A stretch of DNA of 11,292 nt from Saccoglossus kowalevskii (GCF_000003605.2 NW_003135343.1:327453-338744), one strand, 5' to 3'. Shown: positions 1 through 7,670, numbered from the stretch's first letter. Program-made: numbers and translations. The notes: generated from the sequence alone by a model not told the origin.

Positions 1-490
1 TTTTTTGATTGATTGTAATTTTTCAACATTTCGTAACGCCTATTTTAGAACCAAAATAAGGCCTTTCACTCTTGTTTGTTTTGTGCATGTGTTGTGGACA
101 AAAAATGACCACGCCCATTTAGTGATTGCAATATGTACGTAATAGAAACCGCACCCCGAACTTGAGCTTTTGATCCCAATTTTTAAATTGATACATTGTA
201 ATATAAACCGCGGTTTATAATAGGACTTTAACGGTATAAACAGCTGGGAAATGCTTGATTTTGATGATTATTAGCACAAAAATGGCCACCATTCGGCCAT
301 CTTAAATCAGATCGTGAAACAAATTGACGTGCATATGTATATATCATGTGTGATGTATGTGTGAAGTTTGATTGTGATTGGTCCAGGCATTTCTAAGATA
401 CAGGTCCGGACGCACGCACGGACGCACGCACGGAGGTCAAAACATAAGTCCCCGTTTTCGGACTGCGTTCGAGCGGGGACTAAAAAAATC
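1..490. repeat. Dispersed repeat remnant with tandem GGACGCACGCAC units and a 3' hairpin
   Basis: No exon is visible here. The segment holds an 18-bp perfect palindrome (202-219, TATAAACCGCGGTTTATA), an ATGGCC/GGCCAT inverted pair (282-300), two perfect 12-bp units GGACGCACGCAC (408-431), then AGTCCCCG (447-454) and CGGGGACT (474-481) able to form an 8-bp stem, followed by an A run. Tandem GGAC-type units followed by an AGTCCCC...GGGGACT hairpin and A tract look like the 3' end of a short non-autonomous interspersed element of the kind common in marine invertebrate genomes. The left boundary may lie outside the window. No second copy is present here. Confidence 0.5.
447..481. repeat. 8-bp inverted repeat (terminal hairpin)
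   Basis: AGTCCCCG and CGGGGACT are exact reverse complements separated by 19 bases and followed by seven A. It probably forms the terminal structure of the dispersed repeat rather than acting for the neighbouring gene, whose nearest known exon is 213 bases away. Confidence 0.55.
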
Positions 491-693
491 ACAAGACATG
501 TAGTGTGCTTAGTCTTGTGATAAAGGTAAATTCGCTTAAAATGCGGTGTTTGTGGCACAAGGCATAATCAAATTTAGTGCGAAAAGAGGCGTTGTATGGA
601 ACCCATATCGAACATGACTTTAGTGAATTTAATAAACTAGTTTAAGCAATCAAACAATCACCACTGATATTGGCAAAGTAACTAATAACTTAC

Positions 694-801
694 CTCGTAT
701 ATGCCATCCTGTTCGTCTTTGACTTTTTTAAGTTCCAGTAGCCTAGACCATATATCACCTCGTATCGAGTGTGGGATCCCTTTGTATACTCTACGCTGCA
801 A
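694..801 (-). CDS. USP6NL: USP6NL-like exon: start of the TBC Rab-GAP domain
   Basis: The acceptor is CTTAATATCTCAG and the donor is GTAAGT at 688-693. The exon has 108 bases, 36 codons, phase 0 at both ends. It contains [20 protein letters not shown], the first conserved TBC box (KGIP, R, W), then a lysine-rich [12 protein letters not shown] end. The following TBC exons, with the catalytic arginine and glutamine, are not in the 693 bases that remain to the left. The next intron therefore runs past the window edge. Confidence 0.95.
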
Positions 802-2650
802 CTGAGATATTAAGAAAAAGCTAAAAACATTATCAAGAGCATTGACACATTTTGGTATTCAATAACACCTGGATTTAGTAGAATAGCGCCCTTTATAGTC
901 AAGACTGGCTTGGTAGTTGAATGGACTGCGGGTCATGTACCATCATTTTCGAGACCGTTTTCTTACAGTGGTTTTGGCACAAAAAAAAAAGGTTTGATAA
1001 TTTCCACTTATTTCCGATTTTATCTTTGATTACTTACTTTTTCGCTTGGGTAATACTTGTCCCATGCTTTCATCATTTTTAACCATTTCTGAAGACGATC
1101 CATTTCAACAGTCTTCATCTGAAATAGTGAAAAGGTATAATATCTCTGTGACTGATCTGACACAAGGACACAAATCACATCAAAACAAATCAAGTTTACT
1201 AGTTATGCTCCACATTATGAAGTGTCAGTGGTTATTTGATCACTGAAATTCAACAAAACATGACAAACTACAAAAATGAATAACAATTACTATGCCAATA
1301 CATCATGATGAACTGTGAATGAGAAGTACCGTACAATCTGTAATAGAAGCCGCATTCCTAATAGAAGTCGCACCAATTCTTTTTGAATAATTGATTACCA
1401 AAAATTCATCATTTCTCATATGTGTAGATGCTCTAATAGAAGCCGCATTTCCTCTGTTGCATGGAATCACAATAGAAGCAGCGGTTTCTAATATAGATTT
1501 TACAGTACTCATTTTGTATGGCCTTACCTTTTGTTCTTCTTCATCAGGAACAGATGGAAGTTCATGTTCACTGTCAAAAAAAAAAAAAAAAAAAAAAACA
1601 CAAATAAAAGTTTGTGTAATTAATATTTTCAGTTAATGTTTACAAAAATGTTATGGTGTTACGAATAAATCTCTCAGCTATAAAAGTCTGGGATGTACTT
1701 ACTGCAGAAAGCCAAATCTATCTGTAACTTTATAAACTCTAAAGCCAGCATCTTCCCACGGGTCAATTGGAGCACCATCATCCCTACCCTGAAAAAGAAC
1801 ACATGCGACAAAATAGGACACAGCAACACATGAAAAAATTTATCTATTTGCAAGAAATAATTGCCATCATAGCACCCTCTAGAGTTGTGGTACATGATTC
1901 ATTTGTTTTTATCTGGAAAAGAAAATATTTTTGAAACCACAAATACGTATACCGGTAATCATGATTGCATTTTTGAAAACTAGCTCACCAGCCATTTTTT
2001 TAGTGTTTAAAAAGCTTGGCACAGTAAGCAATCAAACTACATTAGTATGAGGTGTACAATACAACTGTGTTACTTTAACGATTTAAATTCCATCAATTGT
2101 CCCACAAAAATGTTGGTACCACACTTTAAACATTTTTTTATATTTTTGTAAAATTTCTTTGTTAATTTTGAACCAGACAGTCCTAAATTTTGCCTAAAAC
2201 TTTTAACAAAATATAATTACGTGTTTGTTTTGGAAAACATGACAAAAGTTGACTTATTAGTAAGACAGGACCTAGATATGATGAAAATTACAGCTACATG
2301 TACATGTATAATACATTTCAAGGTTAGTGATTAAGTAGTGCAATTTTCTGTTGAAATTTGTAAATACAAATTTGTTTTAATCAGTGTACTCTCGGCTGAA
2401 ATAACTGAGTAACACCCTGTAACCGCATGGATTTCTGAAAAAAAAATGAGCCTTGACATTATTTGAGCACTAACTGATTGCCTGCACATGTGAATACATG
2501 TTAGTTCTGAAAGTAGCAATCAAATCAACAGGCCAGTTGGCTTTGAATTTGACATCGATGAATGATGTTTACTCACCCTATCATAGCGATTGACAATCTC
2601 AGCTCTTTCTCGATTGGCTCTTGCTATAGCTTCTGGGTCAAGGTCCTCCG
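694..2650 (-). CDS. USP6NL: USP6NL/RN-tre-like Rab GTPase-activating protein, N-terminal part (5 exons, incomplete at both ends)
   Basis: Seen: exons at 2577-2650, 1703-1788, 1528-1570, 1038-1118 and 694-801, each with AG acceptor and GTAAG or GTGAG donor, join without a stop into 392 coding bases (about 130 residues). In order the protein shows an N-terminal [16 protein letters not shown] segment, then IDPWEDAGF, then [17 protein letters not shown], then a basic helix [20 protein letters not shown], then the opening TBC motif [16 protein letters not shown]. Known: this order ([43 protein letters not shown]) is typical of USP6NL/RN-tre, a cytosolic GAP that stimulates GTP hydrolysis by Rab5 and Rab43 in endocytic and Golgi traffic. 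The catalytic arginine (IxxDxxR) and glutamine (YxQ) fingers are expected in later exons, left of base 1, so activity cannot be judged. The start codon is upstream of 2650 and unproven. Introns are 788, 132, 409 and 236 bases. Assignment to the RN-tre subfamily rather than another TBC family is firm because the N-terminal extension matches as well as the TBC start. Confidence 0.93.
1038..1118 (-). CDS. USP6NL: USP6NL-like exon: basic helix before the TBC domain
   Basis: The acceptor is TTTTCACTATTTCAG and the donor is GTAAGT at 1032-1037. The exon has 81 bases, 27 codons, phase 0 at both ends, and begins [19 protein letters not shown]. The RxxKWLKMxKxWDKYxxSEK pattern is the stretch just before the TBC motif in RN-tre proteins. 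The internal ATG at the exon start is in frame but is unlikely to be the main start, since the conserved upstream exons join to it in phase. Confidence 0.95.
1341..1493. repeat. Cluster of AATAGAARCCGC motifs, direct and inverted
   Basis: Within the intron between two USP6NL exons, TAATAGAAGCCGC (1341-1353), TAATAGAAGTCGC (1359-1371), TAATAGAAGCCGC (1434-1446) and CAATAGAAGCAGC (1470-1482) recur, and GCGGTTTCTAATA (1481-1493) is an inverted copy. Related copies lie at 140-152 and, as a palindrome, at 199-219. Spacing is irregular (18, 75 and 36 bases), so this is not a simple tandem repeat. Its role is unknown. Confidence 0.6.
1528..1570 (-). CDS. USP6NL: USP6NL-like exon: HEHELP linker
   Basis: The exon has 43 bases: one base finishing His, then 14 codons reading [14 protein letters not shown]. 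The donor is GTAAGG at 1522-1527. The acceptor is TTTTGACAG, preceded by an uninterrupted run of 23 T on the minus strand (A run at 1576-1598). Because 43 is not a multiple of three, skipping this exon would shift the frame before the TBC domain. The acidic linker is in the position of the family's HEEELP segment. Confidence 0.9.
1576..1598. repeat. Poly-A/T homopolymer forming an intron polypyrimidine tract
   Basis: Twenty-three A on the plus strand are T on the sense strand of the USP6NL-like gene. They stand five bases before the 43-nt exon, so they serve as its polypyrimidine tract. The true length is prone to sequencing error and slippage. Confidence 0.85.
1703..1788 (-). CDS. USP6NL: USP6NL-like exon: DPWEDA / VTDRFGFL segment
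   Basis: The acceptor is TTCTTTTTCAG and the donor is GTAAGT at 1697-1702. The exon has 86 bases: 28 codons beginning [16 protein letters not shown] and ending VTDRFGFL, plus CA of a histidine codon completed by the next exon. IDPWEDA and [10 protein letters not shown] are the most diagnostic RN-tre residues in the window. A longer open frame overlaps here on the same strand in another frame, but it ignores both splice sites and lacks the conserved residues. Confidence 0.95.
1789..2576. other. Intron of the USP6NL-like gene
   Basis: This AT-rich 788-base intron lies between the YDR exon and the DPWEDA exon. It contains TACATGTACATGTA near 2295 and T-rich stretches near 2130-2170. I see no exon or RNA gene in it. 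Confidence 0.85.
2577..2650 (-). CDS. USP6NL: USP6NL-like exon: N-terminal ERAEIV...YDR segment
   Basis: The acceptor is GCTTGTTTTAG before CGGAGG and the donor is GTGAGT at 2571-2576. The exon has 74 bases: two bases completing a split codon, then 24 codons reading [19 protein letters not shown] and NRYDR. It enters in phase 1 and leaves in phase 0. It is probably the second coding exon, because the family's known N-termini begin only a few to about twenty residues before ERAEIV. Confidence 0.9.
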
Positions 2651-3000
2651 CTAAAACAAGCAAAGAGAAAGAGAGAATCAGCCCATGTATGAGCAAAGTA
2701 CAGATTTCACGATTAACAGGCTACATGTAACTACAGTGTGTGTGTGTATATTATTGAAGGTTTATCAACAAACCAAATGACAATCTTCATAATGTGTAAC
2801 TTTGCTTGATAAAACATTCGTTATCTTGTAAGTGATCAGTATCTGAAATCTGCAGTCCTGAAGAGATACTCAGGAATCAAAATTTTTGAAGGCCTTGAAG
2901 GCAATGAACTTGATGACCTAAACAACTACACAAAATGTGAAAGCGCACAGCATGATGACCACAACCATCCTTTTAAAGAATGAAAGCCATCACGCCACGC
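2651..3000. other. Gene-free stretch upstream of the YDR exon (first intron or 5' flank)
   Basis: I find no exon. A short GT run lies at 2735-2747 (GTGTGTGTGTGTA). The stretch becomes richer in CpG at its end (CACGCCACGCATGCGCAAG, from 2991). Confidence 0.6.
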
Positions 3001-3007
3001 ATGCGCA
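2998..3007. promoter_or_regulatory. NRF1-like site CGCATGCGCA
   Basis: The minus strand reads TGCGCATGCG, matching the palindromic NRF1 core (GCGCATGCGC type) with one end base different. It lies 28 bases before an AAAGATGGC element, which resembles the YY1 core AAGATGGC. The pairing is reminiscent of housekeeping promoters, but the same neighbourhood is part of a duplicated repeat, so promoter function is inference. Confidence 0.35.
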
Positions 3008-3024
3008 AGATATATGGGTCTCAT

Positions 3025-3262
3025 ATAAACAAAGATGGCAATTTTGGCTGTTGCGGAAATCAACAAGTACATACTGAGACGTTACCAAGCTTTATTAATC
3101 AGATATTTTTTAGATGATTTGAAGGTATTGCAGGAGTTACAGGCGGTAATTAGTAGAAGTCACGCCTAGGTCAAACCTCATACTTGTGATTTTATTAGGA
3201 GAGTGCATTGGATTGTGGGGAAATGTCACACATGCACGGCGCAACGACTACCGCCCTTTAAC
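3025..3262 (+). repeat. Diverged direct repeat, copy 1
   Basis: Aligns by eye with 3675-3909. Shared blocks in order are AACAAAGATGGC, ATCAACAAGTACA, CTTGTGATTT, GCATTGGATTGTGGG, CACATGC and CCTTTTAA or CCCTTTAA. Copy 1 lacks about 20 bases present in copy 2 after GTGGG. Weak similarity (TGCGCAA) continues upstream. It could be a dispersed element inserted twice or a local duplication of a promoter-like segment. Confidence 0.7.
3035..3169 (+). other. Small ORF of 44 codons in repeat copy 1
   Basis: ATG within AAAGATGGC opens 44 codons to TAG at 3167-3169. The peptide begins MAILAVAEINKYILRRYQAL and ends in a leucine-rich helix-like stretch and SRSHA. I do not recognise it. It has a protein-like composition, but the diverged copy at 3675 breaks this frame, which argues against selection on the peptide. 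A GTATTG at 3124 could act as a weak donor if this were a first exon. Confidence 0.15.
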
Positions 3263-3674
3263 TTTTACAAAAGTGATATCATGGGATTACCCCCGGTACT
3301 ATCACATGACAGCATTCACTGAATATACTTTGTGCATTACTTTAATAACAAAAAATCAACATTATTAAAATTGTACAAACCATGTGGTTACTATTACTGT
3401 GTAGAAAAACGTAGGGGTTTGACCCAGAGTTTGTTTTAACCCAGTGTTGAAAAACATGTGTGAATAGATTAACCTGGTGTTGACCTGAGCTAGTATAGAT
3501 CAGAGTCAGATTGCTGGTGTTTAACCCTGAGATGAGAGACGCATGAAAAAGGTCTGTGGGGTTAAAACAATGCCTTCTTACCACAACCAAATAGTATGTG
3601 ATTAGGGTATGAATTGGTGTGAACAATAAGTTAAAAGGAGGTGGTTGTTGCGCAATGTTGTGTTGTGCATGTAT
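3263..3674. other. Spacer between the two direct repeats
   Basis: No supported gene. It includes several TTAACCC/GACCCAG-type words (near 3419, 3437 and 3520). A 112-codon minus-strand open frame crosses it, but it has no recognisable domain and low-complexity His/Thr content. Confidence 0.5.
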
Positions 3675-3909
3675 GAACAAAGATGGCTACTTTGCGCAGA
3701 TCAACAAGTACAAACAGATACATTAAGCCAATTTTCTTTGGTGATCGGAAGCTATGGAAGAAATCATTGACAGTGTTTAGTACCGACCACATCCAGGTCG
3801 ACACTTGTACTTGTGATTTCCATTAGAAGAGCGCATTGGATTGTGGGAAAAACAATGTTTATCAACACAAATGTCGCACATGCGCCGTGTAACAACCATT
3901 GCCTTTTAA
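3675..3909 (+). repeat. Diverged direct repeat, copy 2
   Basis: Second copy of the segment at 3025-3262, offset by about 648 bases. After GGATTGTGGG it carries an extra stretch (AACAATGTTTATCAACAC) that copy 1 lacks. The shared ATG (3683-3685) opens a 47-codon frame to TAG at 3824-3826. A 7-base length difference just after the ATG puts it out of register with copy 1, so the pair does not encode a conserved peptide. Confidence 0.7.
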
Positions 3910-4389
3910 ATATAAACTGCTGCAACATACATGTATGGACAGAAAGCAGGTTTAGTCTACTGATAAGGAACACTTACAAATCAATCTAGCAATTACAAAC
4001 TAAATAGTTTTGCCTTAATGTACATTGAAATGAAACAGAATAAATTTTGAGTTTCTCGTATGGGAAAATCAGTTCACCTTGGCAGAAATCCAGAAAATGC
4101 TAAGTTAGTTATGAAATATGATCTACTTTTAATTTAGTACAACTACATGTATAGTGATGTGTTTTTGAATTTTTTTAAACTAGCTAGCTCAACAGCACCT
4201 AGTAAAAACAATCGATATATTACGACAATTGATACATGTACCGTATTTGTCAAACTGTAATTTAGAAACATATTATTCATAATTTACGTACATGTACATG
4301 TAAGAGCTACATTATATACTAATATAGAAAATACGGTATTCATATTCATGAAGTATGTACGAACAAAAATTGTCTATCTAATAAGGTAC
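3910..4389. other. Gene-free AT-rich stretch
   Basis: No exon seen. It contains several ACATGTA palindromes, including ACGTACATGTACATGTA near 4287, and short AT inverted repeats. Confidence 0.5.
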
Positions 4390-4608
4390 ATGTATCCTCG
4401 GGGGCGGACATCCCTATGTGTGTAACATATGTAAATTTGGTTGTTTAGGATTACTTCAAAGTTGAGTTTGTGTCGTTTTCTCAAATTTTCACCGGCTCGA
4501 TCGGCGTTCCACAGCAGCGCACACAGAGTCCATAGAAATGCATGTACAGTGGTGCGCGTCTTAGCAACGTGGAACGTCTGTGACGTAGCTCCGCCCCCGA
4601 GGATACAT
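4390..4608. mobile_element. 219-bp MITE-like unit with perfect 19-bp terminal inverted repeats
   Basis: ATGTATCCTCGGGGGCGGA at 4390-4408 is the exact reverse complement of 4590-4608. If the repeats proper start at TCCTCGGGGG, both ends are flanked by TA, as in Tc1/mariner-type insertion; this is suggestive only, since TA is common here. The interior has no transposase. The right half (4488-4603) carries about twelve CpG dinucleotides in 120 bases, far above its surroundings. The alternative is that the ends are duplicated GC boxes of a real promoter rather than transposon ends. Confidence 0.55.
4581..4600. promoter_or_regulatory. CRE-like and GC-box-like cluster
   Basis: TGACGTAG (4581-4588) resembles a CRE/ATF half-site variant, and CTCCGCCCCC (4589-4598), GGGGGCGGAG on the minus strand, is a consensus Sp/KLF GC box. 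They adjoin in the CpG-rich part of the inverted-repeat unit. If functional, they could drive a minus-strand transcript. No initiator or TATA box is evident. Confidence 0.3.
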
Positions 4609-4926
4609 ATTTTATCCACACTACCATCGTTCCGTCAGACAGTGTACACATTGCATGTATCTCTTAGTCATCCACGAGTACATGCATATTATTCAAATTG
4701 CGAACTCGATAACCTGTCCATTTCGTTGGGAAAATAAACATTATTAGTCGTGTACAAACCACGTACCATGATAATGTACATTTTATCCAATGTATACATG
4801 CACAGTACCATCTTTTTGTCAGACAGTGTACACATAGCGCTTAGTCATTCATGAGTATATTATTCCAGTTGCGAACTTGATAGCCTGTCTATTTTATTAT
4901 GACATTAATATTATTAGACCAGCTGT
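4609..4926 (+). repeat. Degenerate ~150-bp tandem duplication (two copies)
   Basis: Copy 1 (about 4609-4757) and copy 2 (about 4777-4926) share TTTTATCCA, GTCAGACAGTGTACACAT, CTTAGTCAT, GAGTA, TATTATTC, TTGCGAACT, TGATAGCCTGTC or CGATAACCTGTC, and ATTATTAG in the same order, with several indels. The offset is about 170 bases. Copy 1 begins right at the outer edge of the 4390-4608 unit. No coding role is apparent. Confidence 0.7.
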
Positions 4927-5900
4927 ACAGTCAGGGTATAAAAAGAAATTATACACATGCTACATGGGTACCATTTTCTCAGGATAACTGTTTGAAAATT
5001 ACACTTAGTCAATGGTGGTAAAAGTTTCATAAACTTTTTTAGGCAAATCTACACTGTACATGTAAATGAAATTTGCCACTGGCGAGAGATTCATCAACAT
5101 GCTGCAAGGATTAGCGGAAAACCCAGTACAAGAATAAGCACATGCTGATGCCCCAGAACAAGAACATGTGCAGTTACTGTGTAATTATTCCTTCAATATA
5201 AATACCAAATGAGGACCATGGTGAGAGGCACTTAACTGCACTCTGTACACATAACATGGTATGCACTGAGATTACCTAAACATGGGTAACCTGATCTAAG
5301 ATCTCCAGAGAGTATGAAGACTCAGGTGGACCATTTATTGCAACACTGCTTACATTTTCCCTGTTGAGAATTTTTCATGATGTAACTTAACAGATATTTT
5401 TATTATCAAGTTACCGGGGCTACATGCACTATCACAGCATAATATTTATATAAATTGTATATACACAGCTGTTTTTTTTTTATTTTTACACCACTTACAC
5501 AGCTTGGTGGACTTGTAAAAAAATATGATACATGTACATTTGACAAGCAATTACTCATATACTTATACAACAGAACAACCAAAATACTTAGGCTACATTT
5601 AAAACATTCTATTTTTCCACCAGGAAAAATTCTTTGGTGTATGAAAACCAAAAAATATTGTTACATGTACGCAACAGTTATGTTAAAATCGCAGTACATG
5701 GCAAAAAGTCGTCTTCAGTTTTCATCTTCATTGAAAACATTCTCAGGTTACAATAACACTAAGTAAAAGTGCAACAGTTGCAACACAGAAGAAATATAAA
5801 CATTTACAATGTACATGTACTTTACAATGTTGTATACATCCCATGGAACCTATATAACAACCACAGCAGATACACATGTACACTGTACAAATGTATGTTG
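4927..5900. other. Gene-free AT-rich stretch
   Basis: No exon that I can defend. Open frames near 5406-5766 on both strands are low-complexity, lack domains and have no convincing splice context. TACATGTA palindromes occur near 5053, 5531, 5663 and 5811. Confidence 0.5.
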
Positions 5901-5906
5901 TTTCAG

Positions 5907-5987
5907 TTAGCGAACGCAAATTTTCACAGAGAGACAACATGCGACAACATGTCAGACTTTGAGGAAGCACTGGTATTGCCATTATGA
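5907..5987 (+). CDS. Possible plus-strand exon or exon remnant ending SDFEEALVLPL-stop
   Basis: An acceptor-like TGTTGTTTCAG ends at 5906. The frame from 5907 reads LANANFHRETTCDNMSDF and on to EEALVLPL, then TGA at 5985-5987. The stretch is less AT-rich than its flanks and has several CpG. I do not recognise the peptide. It could be the last exon of an unknown plus-strand gene, a transposon-derived remnant, or chance. The opposite strand is also open here. Confidence 0.2.
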   Translation, partial: LANANFHRETTCDNMSDFEEALVLPL

Positions 5988-6051
5988 GATTTCTTATGAA
6001 TATCCTGATACATACAACATGTGTATTAACTATATACATTAAACACCAGTG

Positions 6052-6253
6052 TCGTTTTTGGGACTACTTTATTGTATGCGTCAGAATACATACTTTTGTA
6101 ATGGTGTTATATATCACCTGATCACCCAAGTGTATTGATATGTAAAAAGTAGTGCGGCTGGGGTAACTGAAAATGGCAGAATAAACAAGAAGTTAAACTT
6201 GAAAGCTCTCTGGTTTCTTTGATGTTTTGTGTGTTTCTGAGTTAACACATCAC
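6052..6253 (+). repeat. Left arm of a ~200-bp long inverted repeat
   Basis: Reverse-complement match to 9045-9246, close to 90% by eye, over nearly equal lengths. Landmarks are GACTACTTTATTG, CTTTTGTAATGGTGTTATAT, GTGTATTGATATGTAAAAAGTAG, GTAACTGAAAATGGC, GAAAGCTCTCT, CTGGTTTCTTTG and AACACATCAC. Similarity ends abruptly on both sides. No coding frame is conserved. Confidence 0.9.
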
Positions 6254-7634
6254 AACCACACACAAATACAAACCACACTACACTATATACCACAGTACTA
6301 CACTCCACATTTTATATGTACAACACTACTTCTTAATAATCAAATTAGTAGCTTTGTGATGAGTGGCTTCCATGGTGAGTGGATTTCGTAGTGGGAAACT
6401 TTTGCAGGGAGTAGGGGTTTATCGCAGTAACTGGTCCTTTCATTGTTGTTGAGAATCAGTTTTATGTGTCTTTAACAACTGGTGCTATTCTGGGAATACC
6501 ATCCTTAGGAGCTGTTAATTTGCCCTTATGATTTGTGCAGTTGCTCTGGCAGGAGCTCCTAAATAAGACCTTTGCTCTGATAATGCCCCTAGTTTCTTAG
6601 ACAAAGAAACATTTGACCATTTATAAAATGGGATTTGTATCATGCATTTTTTTATACTGCTTAGTGACATACTGTAAGTAATGATATTATTGATGTTGCA
6701 GAAGGATACATGTAGTTGAATATTGTTTATAATTTTCCAAAATAGATAAATTATAGTACAAAACAAATGTATAACTCTCAGCAATGAAATAAAGAAATTG
6801 ATATATATTTTAATTATTACCAATGAATTGAAATACAACTAATTAAAATTGCAAAAAATTGCAATATAAATATTTCATCATTGATACTTCTCAAGGGCGT
6901 ATTTCCCAGTCAGTGTTATTTACTAAAAAACTTGTTCACAATTTTATCAACTGGCTCGACAATTCGCACCACTTATTAGATATGTGTACATATTAATAAT
7001 TAGAGAATCTATTATATAACTTTGACAAAAGAAATCAATATTTTTTCATGCCATAAGGATGCATTTTCCCCTATCTATGTAACTTCATACTGAAAATCTT
7101 AATACTAGCTGAACCAAAACCCAAGTAATATTACGAACCCCTAAACCTTATATCCCAACTCCCATAAATACTCTTAATCAACAAAATTAAAAATGATGTT
7201 TCAATGGTGACACTACTACACACAGATACTGAATCCTATACCTACATGTAAGACATCGTAACCTCCACAAAATGAACCATTTACATGACCTAATTAATGG
7301 ATGGAGCCCCTCCCTTTTGAAAAAGGAAATTACAAGAAAACAATACACAAAAGCCTAATGCCACATCCGGCTTGAGCAACATACATGTACATCAAACATC
7401 TAAAAATAAATAAAATCCTGCTAAAAATTTAACTATAAATAACTGACCTAGTTACAATGGTGGTTACATGTACAATGTATATTCTGATCAAATAAACTCA
7501 AAACCACTTTAGATCATCTATCAACTGGCAAGTGTTCTTGATAAATTGAATTCTATGGAGTATGTTTAATTTGCATATAATTAGTATATGTGATGCTTAA
7601 ACATTTCAAAAGAAAATCTAACCATTTTAATATG

Positions 7635-7670
7635 CTCTGCTGTGTTGTCATCGTTTATGACAGAGCAGAG
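7635..7670 (+). repeat. Short imperfect hairpin
   Basis: CTCTGCT and AGCAGAG pair outside, TGTCAT and ATGACA pair inside, with a 5-base loop and an asymmetric internal loop (4 bases against 1). A CAGAG repeat and a T run follow. It is too short for a canonical miRNA precursor. Confidence 0.4.

Noticed and set aside
307-558. 83-codon minus-strand frame
   Set aside because: It runs through the GGACGCACGCAC repeat and hairpin; its Cys/Arg/Ala-Val repeats come from the tandem DNA, and no domain is present.
1046-1246. 66-codon plus-strand frame
   Set aside because: It is antisense to the KWLKMM exon and has no similarity of its own.
1391-1636. Frame through the AATAGAAGCCGC cluster
   Set aside because: It is an artefact of the repeated motif and runs into a poly-lysine end encoded by the A23 tract.
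1674-1895. 73-codon minus-strand frame
   Set aside because: It overlaps the DPWEDA exon in another frame and ignores its splice sites. The conserved USP6NL residues are in the alternative frame.
2100-2200. Similarity to 10460-10560 (GTAAA-TTTCTT ... CAGACAGT)
   Set aside because: Only scattered short matches in T-rich DNA; not above what low complexity would give by eye.
3283-3312. Alternative phase-1 start exon MLSCDSTG before GTAATC (minus)
   Set aside because: Weak donor (+5 is T) and poor initiation context; less convincing than 8019-8022.
3342-3680. 112-codon minus-strand frame, the longest in the window
   Set aside because: His/Thr/Leu-rich, no domain, starts inside repeat copy 2, and its internal GTAAGA donor would leave the wrong phase for the USP6NL exon.
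4374-4737. Overlapping 81- and 98-codon frames on opposite strands
   Set aside because: Both span the inverted-repeat unit; the openness is explained by its GC-richer, CpG-dense sequence. A GTGAAA donor in phase 1 exists on the minus strand, but the peptide does not resemble a family N-terminus.
6515-6838. 107-codon minus-strand frame
   Set aside because: Ile/Asn/Phe-rich translation of AT-rich DNA between the inverted arms; no domain or splice context.
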